DNA of 64,000 bases from Massospora cicadina. Lineage: Eukaryota; Entomophthoromycota; Entomophthoromycetes; Entomophthorales; Entomophthoraceae. Every line of letters begins with the position of its first letter. Position 1 is the stretch's first letter. Below are positions 35,700 to 46,830 of the stretch, piece after piece. The stretch spans positions 115,879 through 179,878 of the forward strand of contig JAKSZP010008013.1 of NCBI GenBank assembly GCA_022478985.1, in the 5' to 3' direction. The notes beneath the pieces are model-generated. The model made no database searches and was not told the DNA's origin. It saw only the letters and a program-made list of their open reading frames with translations. A program made the translations under genes and the position numbers.

Positions 35700-36900
35700 A
35701 AAAGATCAAACTTTGGAAGCTGTTAACAAGAATATGCTGAACTCAGCGTCACAAGTTAGTCTATCCAATCTGGATGAGCTAGTGACAAAATCTGAGGAGT
35801 AAATAAAACAAGTTGGAAAGGTCAATAATGATCTTTATGGGAAGGTCACCTTCTTAGAATGCAAGGAATTTAAAATTAATCAATGAGTTGCTATTACAGA
35901 AAACCAAGAGAGAAACTGATATAGAAAGCTTCCACTAAATTCTGGGAGACAAAGTGCAGATTCTGGTGCTCTTAGCAAAACTTGAAAATCACAAGTGTGA
36001 TTGCGTTCAAATATAGGTAAATGAAGTTGACAATGATATGCACATGAGTCCAGATGGGAAAATACAAACCCTGAGAAATAAGCCTGGAGCTTTTGCCACA
36101 ATTATGGAGATGATTAAAAAACAAACCTATCATAATTCGGGTTTCTGAGCAGGAATCTGCTTCTAAATTAGCAATAAAAGAGTTTTGGAGTACGCCAAAA
36201 TTACTTATGTTAATCAGGATAATGCACTGGCGTTTTTATGCCTATTTGGAATGACAGTGTTTGGATATGGCAACTGACATATTCATTAATTGTGATGAAC
36301 TGTTTAGACACCAACTGTCAAAATCTGGTGTTTTCCTATCTCCATAGGGACAATTGGATGTATAGCGGCGACAAAGAATCAATAATAACTGATTTTGAGT
36401 CTTATGCAGATAGTAGCCATAAACAAGAATCTATAATAATTCAGTTTAAGGACGATGATACATTATCCACTTTTACTGACCAATTTACCAGGAATCATAA
36501 ATCCTGGCAGTATTGAAAAGTACTATCAGATTTTTATTTCCCATGTTGCAATGCAGATGGCACCACGGCCCTACAGAGATCTGCACCACGCCATGGGTTT
36601 GATGCTTAATAACAGAATTCCACATTAAATATGAGGGAATATATGAAGGTTCTAGGATTGACGTTTAATGCGCCTGTCAATCTATTGAGGAGATTCCAGC
36701 CAATGAGGATAAAACTATGGCGAAATTTGTAAACTAGAATATGGAGAAAGTCAACAATCAGAAGAAGCAAGTTTCAAGGGGAAGAAGTCCAATGTATCAA
36801 ACTGGACAAATGAATTGCAGAACCACTGTTGTATATGTGGTGTAATTGGACATTTGGCCGCCTAATGTTAGGGGAAGAAGCCAAATGGAAAAGTAAATCT
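35700..36900 (+). pseudogene. Gag of element E with CCHC knuckle, broken
   Basis: A 92-aa open block at 36238-36516 (MPIWNDSVWIWQLTYS) lies in the capsid position; it ends STFTDQFTRNHKSWQY. At 36827-36868 the perfect spacing CX2CX4HX4C is kept (CCICGVIGHLAA, stop, C), with a TAA inside the last spacer. Gag forms the virus-like particle and packages RNA; this copy is full of stops. Confidence 0.6.
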
Positions 36901-37618
36901 TGTTTTGCTTCAAGATAGAAACTTCTCAAATTTGGGAAAAGGTCTAGCAGTCTAGATGTGGAATAATCTAGCACTGCAAAGAAACCTGTTACGCCAGATA
37001 TCTGCTCATATGGAGTAGATACTTAATTTAATTTATGTAGAGACCCATGAGAGGATCCACTGTATTGAGATTCAATGTAAAACATAAATGCTGCTATGAA
37101 GTGGGGTCGAAAATTGAAGACAAGTAATCCAGAAATATTAATTGAAATGACACAAAACGTTGAGAATTAAAATAACCAACTAAAATTGAGATTAGATGAA
37201 GCTAACATTGCCATACCAATCCTTATGATTAAATGATCGTTTCCAGGTCTTTCAGCATTATTAGTTTGAAAAGCAGGTATGGCAAATATGCTGAGATTTA
37301 ATTTTTAAAAAATGATCAATATACTTGAATGTAACTGTTGATTGTTAATAGAGCCACATCTTATGGTATCATGAGTTTCAAGTGCCATTTGTCAATAGAT
37401 AATTTAATATTAGGACATTTCAATATCAGTGACTAGTTGGAAACTAATGGCCAATGAATGGTACCATTTAAAATTAATGCTAGGATGGCAATAGATGCAT
37501 ATACAATAAAGTACATTGCAATGGTCGAATAGTGAACAGGGTCCATACCAGATAAAAGTATTGAATTTAATGGAAAAAATTATTGCAATGTTCCTGTGGG
37601 ACTTAAAAACCTTCTAAT

Positions 37619-37850
37619 AATAGGTTAAGTTCCATGGTTCAGGTTAAGTTTATAAATGTGGACCACTGAACCATAGTTGTTGGATAAGTATCAAGAGGGT
37701 CTTAGAACCAGAATTGTTGGTTAAGTCTCAAGAGGGACAGCTGAAATATAATTGCTGGTTAGGTTTCAAAAAGGGACCTCTAAACCAGTATTAGTGAGTA
37801 ATATCAGAATTAAGGACCTCTGAACCTAAGGATAATAGGTTAAGTCCTGT
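37619..37850 (+). repeat. Degenerate minisatellite, period about 37-40 bp
   Basis: Roughly six diverged units with the core GGTTAAGTxTCAAGAGGGAC and an AACC start, inside the internal region of element E. It is non-coding. Confidence 0.65.
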
Positions 37851-38540
37851 TAAAAATATATAAAAAATAAGATAAAAACAGAGAAAAAAATATGAAAGAT
37901 AAAATTATAATAAAATTATATCTATCAAGGAGATCACTCTTAAAAATTGAAAAATTAAAAACTGTAAGTATTAAAAGATATCATTTTTATTGCCACAATC
38001 TAAAGTATCTGGTGGTGTTCCTCCTAACATTGTCCAGTTGAGAAATGGGATGAATTATGAAGGAGTTAAAGGATACTGTCAACATTGGCAATATCAACTC
38101 ATGTTGAATCTGATCCAATGCAAAGAGGCATTAGGAAGAAGAAATAGAAGGTCTGTTCTGATATAAAAATGGAGAGCCCAGCCTGAGGGAGTACAAATAC
38201 CAAGGAATCAGTGAAGTTGACTGGGAATTTCCTTTAGAATGGGTTGGATTCATAGAAGCCCTACCTTGGGAATACAGGCTTTCCAGAACATATTATTGGT
38301 GAGATCAGTTGGAATAGTCCTAATAAGGCATGAGGCCATATATAGTGCACTCTAATGAGGCGGCAGCAAGTAGGAAAAGAAGAAGAGGAGCAGCGTTTCA
38401 AAGGATGGCATGAGATGCATTGAGTGAGAACAAGACCGTGCTCTGCTGAAACCATAATGAAGTATGATTGCTGAATTGTGACCATGGCTTAAGGCAGCAT
38501 CCATATCCCAGTTTCTATATTTTGCCAGATAATCTGGTCA

Positions 38541-38551
38541 AGTGGGGGATG
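38541..38551 (+). promoter_or_regulatory. Polypurine tract of element E
   Basis: AGTGGGGGATG directly before the 3' LTR. It is the expected primer of plus-strand DNA synthesis. Confidence 0.6.
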
Positions 38552-39734
38552 TGTCAGGATTTAGTATACTCACATCATCCAGATTAATTAAATTCTTTGT
38601 ATCTGCATACCCACTGAGAGTGACTTACCTTTAGTAGATGTGAGAGGTATCATTTTTATATGATAACTATTGTTTGGTGTATATCCTTAACAAAAAGTAG
38701 CTAATCTGTTGGAATTTTGAATCCGCCAGATTGCTAGATTTTTTATTGGGAGGATCCTTGACAATTAACAAGTTGTTTACTTATTAATTTAACCATTGAT
38801 AACTAAATATCTTGTATAAGTCAATTGGGGTTTGTTGCCAATCAACTAGGGCTTAATATAGTTTCTGGGTGTTGACAACGCTTTTGTTGATGGCAATTTT
38901 GGGTTGACCTTTTAGGCAACGAGACCTATTGTTAATGGGTAAAAGGGCATCATTACCTAATCAGGTTGCTAACTTGATAGGGAAATTATCTGAGGTTGGA
39001 TGAGGGAGTTGGGACATGCTACATCCAAATTGAACTCATGGCAGATTGTAATCTAGTTGTTGGTGGATACTGACCAGGTGGATGGATGTAAAGATGCCTC
39101 ATTCATCATTGGTGCGATTTGTGGAGGGTAACTTATTGATGATAGCTGCCGTTCCAATTGGGGCGCCAAAAGAATTGTTGGTCACCAAATATATTATATA
39201 TTCCTTGATTTTAATTAATTAAAGCCTAATCTTCCAACACTTATAGTTATTTAGACTGTAATACATTATGTTTTTTTACTCTTGGGATTAGAGTTGAAGG
39301 AAAGATATCCTTTGTCTATATATTGCTTGTCAAATTCTATGCTGGCTCCTGCATTAAGAGAAGAATGGAGAAGTTCCCTTAAGAACACCTAAAGCTACTG
39401 ATACTAGGTAAGTTCTATTGTGATCCTGAATCTTACCAACTCTATAGATTGGGTTGAAGTAATAGGGGCTTACTTGTTTTCTGGAAGAGTAAATATCTTC
39501 AAGGATAGATGGAAAAGCATTAGATTTAGTTTAGCATTAGAGACAATACTCAATTTGGTTGTAAAGATTTAATTAAGGTGATAGTCTTTTACTTTTGTCA
39601 ACATATATATATATATATATATATATATTATCAAAAATCTATACATTGCACGCATCAGAACATTACAGTAAACCTGAAAGTTTCCATTTAGTGCTCACTA
39701 CAGCGATAGAAGTGTAATCTAGATTTGAAAGTTT
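38552..39734 (+). repeat. Element E 3' LTR, with odd duplicated end
   Basis: About 1.18 kb. Starts TGTCAGG after a purine-rich tract. It contains an (AT)13 run at 39604-39629. After the normal LTR end (CCTGAAAGTTT, 39673-39683) comes a primer-site-like TAGTGCTCACTACAGC (39689-39704), and then a second copy of the LTR end (TAGATTTGAAAGTTT, 39720-39734). Confidence 0.8.
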
Positions 39735-39739
39735 ACAAT

Positions 39740-40634
39740 TACTTTATTCCCACAGCTACAAGAGTCAACGCAAAAACAAAAGGCATTTTTTGAAGCATGT
39801 TTGCCACAACAACTGCACCCCTAAAGGTTTATTTCGATATAAAATCCTTAGTTTACATCACAACTTTAATTGCAACTTATCTCAGACCTTTTGTTTAAGA
39901 GATTCCTTTCTACTACATACCATTTTCTAGATTAAAGAAAAGACTTATAGGGTCACCCAGGTTCTATAAGAGTAATTATGTTATTTATATGCAGAATGAG
40001 TTGTTTGTGTTAAGATGTTGCCAATGGCACAATTTTTTATAACAGTCATGACACTATAAGTGAGTTGTTGCCAGTCAAGCCATTTATAAAATTAATATAT
40101 ACTGAAAACCATTGCTTTCCACGTAATCAGATACCCATTGATAAGGGTTTTAAATTGTGGTCCATTAGATTCATGCGTCATTCTTGCTAACCTGAGGTGA
40201 GCTTCACAATCCTCTAAGGATTTTGCAGACAAGAAGAGGATACATGAAAACATTTAAAGTTAGTAGTGAAGTATATATGGATTCACGTAGTACTCTTAGA
40301 TATACCATGTCACAAGCTTTCCTATCAACGCGTGGGTCCTTAATGAGATAATGTTTGTAGGTAAGGGTCTCAACGAGTTGATCTATCTCAAGGGTGGAAG
40401 ATACATGCCGTGTTTCACCAGTCCCTGATGTTCAAAAAAGATAGATGTTCTCTGCCCCACCATAAGGCTACAAATACAGAACCACTCTTATTAAAGTCCC
40501 TGACCTGGATATGAAATATTGGCCATTAAATAAGGATTGACATACCTTAACAAGTTGCATTAATTGTACAAGCGGAATAGGCACATAATTGAGGAAGGCA
40601 CTAAAGAGCTAGGTGAGAATTTGAAGAAAGTGGG
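39740..40634 (+). pseudogene. Chromovirus I, right part: integrase and chromodomain-region remnants
   Basis: Directly beyond element E the integrase frame resumes with YFIPTATRVNAKTKG (from 39740). Joined in phase to LDQFFNMNY at 29147-29173 it recreates the VVDRxTKMxHFIPT block of Tf1-like integrases. Further on, WKIHAVFHQSLM (40395-40430) matches the conserved WKIHPVFHVSLL that precedes the chromodomain. IIEEGTKELGENLKK (about 40575-40630) is where a chromodomain helix would lie. Highly degenerate otherwise. Confidence 0.6.
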
Positions 40635-41180
40635 TGTTAGGGTACCAACGTGTCAAGAGAATATAGGGATTCATACTAAATTGCCTCATCACCCACAGTA
40701 AGAGCCACAAACACCAAAGTATCGCTGCACCTGTATTATTATGAGGATTTGGTTTATAGAGAGACGATTATTTTTGATTGGATATTAACAATGATTTATA
40801 GTTTTTTAGCTGATTTGCACTCTGACTTTATTGGTGGACCATACATACAACTTATTAGCCAGCTGTTCTACATCAGCTTGAGGCAAGGTAGAAGGCCTTT
40901 TCATAAGCCTCATTTTACTATATATAATAAAAATTTCTATAAAGTGGAATCTTAAGAAATCTTATGTAAAGCGTTTTGTTATAAAAGATAATGATTTTAA
41001 TCTAACACCCTACTGTTATCATATGCTAGGGGTTTTATACTTACATACGGGTATGAGTTTGGACTAGGTTCAAAGATATGGCATTAGCATTGCAATTACT
41101 AAATACCCATTTTTGCAGGCTTCAAAGGTTTAAAAGATTCAAAACATTTGAATAATTAGTTTAATTAACTTTTATTAGCA
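40635..41180 (+). repeat. Probable 3' LTR of chromovirus I
   Basis: Begins TGTTAGGGTACCAACGTGTC just after the polyprotein end and is similar to 53572-54180 over about 550 bp. The right limit is uncertain. Confidence 0.5.
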
Positions 41181-41428
41181 GTATTTTATTCAAATTCCAA
41201 TGGTATTCTCAAACATTTCTGGAAGATTTTAAATGGTGAATTACCCATAACAACCTTGGATTTTATGACACTTTCTGTTCCCATTGATTATCAATCCTTG
41301 TCAATAGTTTGATAATGCCAGACTTGTTTTGTAAAATATCTTCACCTGTTGCCACCATGGGTATCAAATTTTTGTATCTAAGGATGCTCATAATTAAACT
41401 GGCAGTTTAAAAGGGGGATTTGTGCTTG

Positions 41429-41454
41429 TTAAATGTTTTTAAACAAGGGTGGTT
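41429..41454 (+). repeat. SINE copy 1: left target duplication and first bases
   Basis: TTAAATGTTTTTAAACAAG (41429-41447) matches 43163-43180 with one base missing. The following GGTGGTT is the SINE start, cut off here by the retroposon insertion. Confidence 0.75.
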
Positions 41455-43027
41455 GGAATCTCTCTCTCTCACAAATATCACTTTTTATAACAAAAAGTGA
41501 ATTGAACAAGCACTGAGAGAGCAACCAACTGCCATATCGCATTGCAATTATATAGACAGTGAACAAAGGCCAACCAACCAAGCGTAGGGAAGGCAAGCCG
41601 CCTATCTGTGCGCAGCACATAGAAATGGATGACTTGCCCACACTGATAGTGAGTTTTATTAATAATAAAACCAAGGTCGTTGAGATGGACAAACCATATG
41701 CTGACCTTTCTGCTGGCCCAAGCCCTGACATGACTAGAAATGAGGCTGGGCATTCCACCACATATGCGCCAAGTAACAAACTGGTGACACAAATGACTAC
41801 AAAATGAATGAACGTGGAGATGGGTCATGGAGCACTAATGAATACTGCGAATGATGGGGTTAACTCCTTAGGATTGATGCTCACCAACACCCAGATGATA
41901 AATGCAACCTTCCAGGAGTGAGAGCTGATGCCAAGAATAGTGGAGTCAGGAATATTCCCCAGTGAACCTCAATCAGCAGGGGGACTGGGGCCTCACAGGG
42001 TGAGAAAACTCTTGCCAATAAAGCAAAAAAACCAGACGAGGTATTAGTAGGATCCGAAACTAACTCAGATTCAAATAACAAAAATCAGCGATCCAAACTA
42101 ATGGAGTCAAGCAATAAAAAGTTTTCTACTGACATGGAGAAACTTACCAAATCAGCTCAGGTATTTGGGCAAAGAACAAGTCAGGCGCCAACCCTGAAAC
42201 AGCCCAGTTGGGGGGGTGAATGGTCCCTGACCAAGATTTGGTAGCATGAGTAACTCATCCGAGTGGAATGCCCAATACACATTCAGGCGCAATCCCTGAT
42301 GAAGGCATTCTGACAGGGGGCCATAGCTTGATAACGCATCAACGGCCAATTCCAAATATCCAATTACCAAACCAAGATGATCCATTGAAGACCAACCAAG
42401 GTTGGGGTGACTCTATATTGGCGACCAAACCAGAAGCAGATATAACACATTGCTATCATGAATGCGCCGTGTTCAAAAAATAAAGGCTCATGATGTGATA
42501 CATCCTATCAGGCAATCATTCGCCTCCAGGTATACATCCATTGCAGGACCTGTTCTTTACAAAAACCCTGAGAATGGCTCAGATCCAACTATGAGCCTTC
42601 ATTTAACAGTATTGTGTATGGGTAATTCACTGTGCGCTCATCACCAAGGTTATGAGCAATGAGCGTCCCCATCACAGAGGTTTGGTATTGAAGGCCATTC
42701 AGATTATCTTTGATCATCTCCGCCAGATCTCAAAATTCTTGCGCATAATCTCCAGGTGTTATAAGGCCACGCGTTTGGCTTTCCCTACCAGATTGCTCAT
42801 CACACATGATGAAGCTACTAATCATCTAAGAATAGTATGGCCTGTAAGCCCACCGCTGCTAGAACTGTGGCTAGCAATGGCAATCACCAATCAGCAATGG
42901 TCAGAGGTGCTAGAACTCTAGCAGCCCAAATCCCCAGTCTTTTTTTACCCTCAGCTGAATCGCCTGTATTCTGCCCTTCCCTCTTATTTTCCCTTAAATT
43001 TATTTAATAAAGTATGGAGTTTTAAAA
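41455..43027 (+). mobile_element. Poly(A)-tailed retroposon inserted in SINE copy 1
   Basis: 1,573 bp flanked by the perfect 14-bp duplication AAACAAGGGTGGTT (41441-41454 and 43028-43041). It ends with AATAAAGTATGGAGTTTTAAAA, so it came from a polyadenylated plus-sense RNA. Inside are only medium plus-strand frames: 41559-41807 (82 aa, IVSFINNKTKVVEMDKP), 42268-42483 and 42462-42662. I do not recognise the protein. It could be a processed pseudogene or the 3' part of another LINE; its tail is unlike that of LINEs A-C. Confidence 0.75.
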
Positions 43028-43162
43028 AAACAAGGGTGGTTAGCCGAGCAGGTAAAACTGCTTCCACCTTAAGTGCAGGTTTTGAGTTCAAAACCTGTAC
43101 TGGCTATAAAAATTCTCGGTGTGGTATATTTGTCCCAAGGTCAACCTACCTCAAATAATTTT
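43028..43162 (+). mobile_element. tRNA-derived SINE, copy 1 (main part)
   Basis: The tRNA-like head carries an RNA polymerase III A box, TAGCCGAGCAGG (43041-43052), and B box, AGTTCAAAACC (43085-43095), at normal tRNA spacing. A short body follows, then the 3' tail TGTCCCAAGGTCAACCTACC (43131-43150) and CTCAAATAATTTTT. The tail resembles the 3' ends of the LINEs and ORF1-only elements. The copy was later split at its seventh base by the poly(A) retroposon. Confidence 0.85.
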
Positions 43163-43180
43163 TTAAATGTTTTTAACAAG
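43163..43180. repeat. Target-site duplication of SINE copy 1, right copy
   Basis: TTAAATGTTTTTAACAAG. Partner of 41429-41447, 1.7 kb away because of the nested insertion. Confidence 0.8.
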
Positions 43181-43722
43181 CTACTAGTGTTAGAACAAAC
43201 CTGCTTTATCTTCTGTAAATAATAATTTCAATTGACTCAGAAATTGTGATGGGTTTTGTCTTGGGGTTGGTTGTAATATGAGATGGGTTAAACAAGAGGA
43301 AACAGCTGCCATCCTTTTTTCATCTAGGGTATGCCCTAGGTCATTAATCTTGGTAAGATTCAGCAACCTAGGGTTGGTACCCCTCTTAGTCTAAAAGGAT
43401 GCAAAGTCCTGTACAGCTTGATAGACACGGCAAAAATCTTACAATAGCTTATCAAAAGAACAAGGTCCACAGCACTTTCTGGAGCCTGTGCTGAGCGTAA
43501 TTCTTGTAAGGGATTGGCAGCTTGTGGCCACTTTGATGGCCATCTTTGGCAGGGGTATTTAAAGCATGTTAGGATTTTGTTTTTGGAAATCCGCGTTTAG
43601 TTCATGTAATTGTTTCTATAATTTGATAAGGACTCAGCTGTTTTCATATTCTGGTTACTTTCCATTAAATTGAGTACTTAAGGCAAAATTTTAAATTATT
43701 GTAAACTCAGAACTTTTGCCAA

Positions 43723-43740
43723 TTTAAATTCTGGTGCACT
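43723..43740. repeat. Target-site duplication of SINE copy 2, left copy
   Basis: Matches 43883-43900 at 17 of 18 positions. Confidence 0.88.
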
Positions 43741-43882
43741 AAGGGTGGTTAGCCTAGAAGGGTGATTCTTGCTTCCACCCCAGTGCAGGTTTTGTTCACT
43801 ACAAGTTTAAAAAACCTGTAATGGCTAGAAAAATCCTCAGTGTGGTATATTTGTACCAAGGTCCACCCACCTCAAATACTTT
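43741..43882 (+). mobile_element. tRNA-derived SINE, copy 2
   Basis: Same order as copy 1: GGTGGTTAGCC head, TGCTTCCACC, GTGCAGGTTTTG, AACCTGTA, TGGCTA, GTGTGGTATATTTGT, tail TGTACCAAGGTCCACCCACC (43852-43871) and CTCAAATA. The B box is degraded. It is flanked by TTTAAATTCTGGTGC followed by ACT (43723-43740) or GCT (43883-43900). Confidence 0.88.
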
Positions 43883-43900
43883 TTTAAATTCTGGTGCGCT
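43883..43900. repeat. Target-site duplication of SINE copy 2, right copy
   Basis: Partner of 43723-43740. Confidence 0.88.
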
Positions 43901-45300
43901 CTATATCATTATTGGCTTCACCTCTGTGGACTTCTGTCCTTTTAACGGTTTTAAGAGAGTAAAATGGAACAAAGTGTATATCTTCCAATGTGATGGTATT
44001 ATATAATGAAAAGACTTATTTTTCAATACCTTGCTAATGGTGAAGGGTATAGATCATTTACAGGCCAGTATATAGCATTAAGCTTTAAGTGTAGATTTTG
44101 GTGTCAATTATGATAAGTTCACCAACCTGATAGTTTAGCTTCTTGGTACTGTTATCAGAAAACCTATTATTATCTTTAATTGATTTATTATCTTCTTTTG
44201 GAACTGTTCATGTATTCTATGAATTAGGGAGTCAAAATTTCTGCTGCTGGGAGCCCAAAGTGAATTTTAGAGCTGATGGTGAAGTCAGGTCTTTACCAGA
44301 TTACCATATATAGGAGATACCTCACTGAAAAATAAAAAGATTTGTTATAGAAGATTGAGCTAGTGAGAGGTCAACTGCCCATGTATCATAGGTTGCAGTA
44401 GCATAATAGTGATAACATTGCTATAAGACTGGAAATAATTTCAATTTGTCCATCTTATTAGGCGATAGGCCAATGATCTGCAAGTTTTGATGCTCAAAAT
44501 TTGAATAGGGCCTCCTAAAATTTTTTATGTGAACTAAGCTACTTGGTTGCTAAATATCTCATGTGGGACCCCCAAACAAGGAAAAGACATAGTAATGAAG
44601 AGCTGTGACATATATGCACTGATGTTGATGTTAACCAGGTGATAAAAATAGTATATTTTGTAATCTATCCCACCATGATGGCTTCAAACCATTTAGACAT
44701 GGTAAAATCACCGTTAAGCCCTCCAATAGTGAGTTCCATGGACCTCATGCTTGTTTTAGAGATTGGATGAGATCATTTTGTCCTGTTCTGTCAGATTTGG
44801 AGCGCGAATATTTTAAAATTGTCCTATTATAGCAGAATTATCTTTTGACAGTCTATTCCAGTCATGACAACAGTTTATTATGTTGATGCATTTTTAAGCC
44901 CTGGTTCCATAAGATGAGATGACAACGCTGTTACTTTATGAGGCGGGAACGCAGGCAAAAGGAAACCCAGACTCAATTGTGGAAGTAAAATACATTATTT
45001 TTTTATAATACTATCTGGATGCGCTTTACCAGCACCAAATTTTGGTTGATAGGTGGGTCCCTCAAGTCTAAAGCCTGTGCTTCCAAAAATGCGTCAAGAA
45101 GAGATTTTCTAATTATCAAATGGGTTTGGGGCAGTTTTGTATAAGCCAAATTGATCAATAGGCTCAGAAGCGGTGACAAGGACATCTGGTAGTTTAGTGA
45201 CCACGGCTTTGGTCTTTAGACAATGGTGTGGAAGGAGCTACCGCGGCAATAGCTGTAGGTGGCGGTGTCACTATCTGCTCAGTAGATATCTTAATAACTA
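43901..45300. other. No confidently supported feature
   Basis: AT-rich. A minus-strand frame at 45185-45003 (YKTAPNPFDN-like in a shifted frame) may be the far 3' part of gypsy J, but I cannot assign it. Confidence 0.4.
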
Positions 45301-45320
45301 ATAAAAGTCATCAAAAAGTT

Positions 45321-45423
45321 AGGACCCATTAGGGGATCAAAGCTTAATATGTCTGCCAAGATATGGGTGGACCCCTTATCAATCCCATCATATATGTTAA
45401 GCTTTGATCCCCTAATGGGTCCT
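45321..45423. repeat. 27-bp perfect inverted repeat with 49-bp loop
   Basis: Arm 45321-45347 (AGGACCCATTAGGGGATCAA continuing AGCTTAA) is the exact reverse complement of 45397-45423. It lies in the decayed gypsy J region. The arms are far less mutated than their surroundings. No flanking duplication was seen. Confidence 0.9.
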
Positions 45424-46315
45424 GATTTGCTTATGTGCCTGTTTTAGTGCTTGCGATAGCAGGTGAGCGATTTTTGTTAGTGCGCATAACTATGGTATGC
45501 TTTGGTCCCTGTAAAGATATTGACAGTGTTTTATAGACCAAAAGATGACAGCCAACTCTTTAACATAGATAGTCCATTCACGATTTATTACACTAAATTT
45601 CCTTTAAAAACCACTGGAAGTTCCCGTTTAACATGGTCTTGTAATGAGACAGCTCCCATAGTAGGACCAGAGGCGTCACAAGCCACATTAAAGGGCTTGT
45701 CTTCATCAGTATATCATAGAACAGAAGAGGTAATTAAGATCACTTTTCTTGAACTAAAAGCATATTAGTATCCAGAGCTACAAAAAATAGCACAATATTT
45801 TAGTTAGTGGGTCTAAGGGCGATGCAAGCTCAGAGATGGCCAGAGAAAATTTATTTAAGAAGGTGACTGACCCATAAGCGCTTCTCAGTTTTTTCTGCAT
45901 CATAGAAGTAGGCCAAAAGTAAATTACTTCCAGTTTAAAAGGCACAATAGCGTGACCCTCCATCTTTATCAGTTTTCCAAGGAACTACAATTTGTCCTCT
46001 GAGGATTCAATTTAGGCTTTGTAATATCCAACATTGTGAATTGCTAAAACCACAGCCACCTGCTACTTATCGTGTTACTCTACGTTGGGTAAGTTTTGTT
46101 TAGGTGTCATCAATGTAATCAACTGCTCAAGTAAAACTGAGATCCTAAGAGCGTTACCAATGAGGCTCTGGAAAATAGAAAGAGCATTTTTCAATCTAAA
46201 GGTCATGAGTTTGAACTGGTAAATATCATAACAAAACCTTAGTCCTGCCAGCCATTCTTAGCCAGAATTCACCTTACTTGATGGAAAGTGTTTATCAAGT
46301 CAAGATTTAAGAAGA
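45424..46315 (-). pseudogene. Gypsy J, 3' part: RT palm to RNase H
   Basis: Minus-strand remains in order. LDLINTFHQV (about 46295) and YQFKLMTFRLKNALSIFQ (46222-46169) correspond to the RT motif YQFxxMPFGLKNAPxxFQ. WPTSMMQKKLRSAYGSVTFLN (about 45920-45858), then ISELASPLDPLTK, is the RT connection. GPTMGAVSLQDH (about 45670) and ELAVIFWSIKHCQYLY (about 45550) are RNase H. Many stops. The RT start is found beyond gypsy D at 52130-52420. Confidence 0.65.
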
Positions 46316-46830
46316 CCTTGATCTCTGATTTAAGTATAAATGTAAGCCAAGGTTTATTTTCGTATCTCAAAGCTTTCAACATCAGTAGTCTAGTCTTTCT
46401 TAAAAAACAATTAAGTTAGCCCGATGAAGGAGATTATATGTTAGAATACTTATGTAAACTAAATTGATTTGATTTTTATAAAATGAATTGGGACCCTACG
46501 CTGGTGGTATTATCTGGAATACTAGATATCAGAATCTTTTGTATATTCTGGATTAATAGTCTAAATTTGGATTTCATTATTTTTAGTGAGTTTATGAGCT
46601 CGTGACCTCATTGCCTAGGGCTTCCAACCCAAGTAGATGTGAATCTGGAAACCATCTTAGGGGGTAGCCTAATAAGTTCATCTTTAGATAATGCTTTCCA
46701 ATCAAAAATCTACCCTTATCCTCCATCTACTACTTCAGGAATCAAGAGCTATTGTCAAATGGCCAAAATGTTATGACTTGATTCTGAAGCAGGAAGTTTA
46801 ACCTGTTTGCCATCTTAAACCCTGACAACA
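46316..46830 (-). repeat. Gypsy D 3' LTR
   Basis: Starts on the minus strand TGTTGTCAGGGTTTAAGATGG-like at 46830. Blocks shared with 51592-52102 include TCAAAGCTxTCAAC, GATTATATGTTA and TCAGGAATCAAG. Ends are approximate. Confidence 0.6.

Larger units (their letters stand above)
35625..38551 (+). mobile_element. Element E internal region: gag-only LTR retrotransposon
   Basis: Only 2.9 kb between the LTRs. It holds a primer site, a degenerate gag with a zinc knuckle, a minisatellite and a purine tract, but no recognisable protease, RT, RNase H or integrase. This is the layout of a non-autonomous gag-carrying LTR element. A full element that lost pol by deletion would look the same. Confidence 0.65.

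Noticed and set aside
39604..39629. (AT)13 run as a terminator or cruciform element
   Set aside because: A simple repeat within the 3' LTR of element E that is missing from the 5' LTR; nothing points to a function.
40635..40740. tRNA-like boxes on the minus strand, shared with 53560-53665 (TTGCATAGTGG and AGTCTGAATCCC), as a second SINE family
   Set aside because: The similarity between the two places runs on for about 600 bp, starts with TGTTA, and one copy follows a polyprotein end directly. An LTR explains it better than a SINE, and the B box has three mismatches.
41559..41807. 82-codon frame in the poly(A) retroposon as a functional gene
   Set aside because: The surrounding sequence in the same frame is full of stops and I recognise no domain. 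It is kept only as part of an unidentified retroposon.
45502..45768. 88-codon plus-strand frame starting MVPVKILTVFYRPKDDSQ
   Set aside because: It lies antisense to the RNase H region of gypsy J, which has recognisable family motifs on the minus strand.
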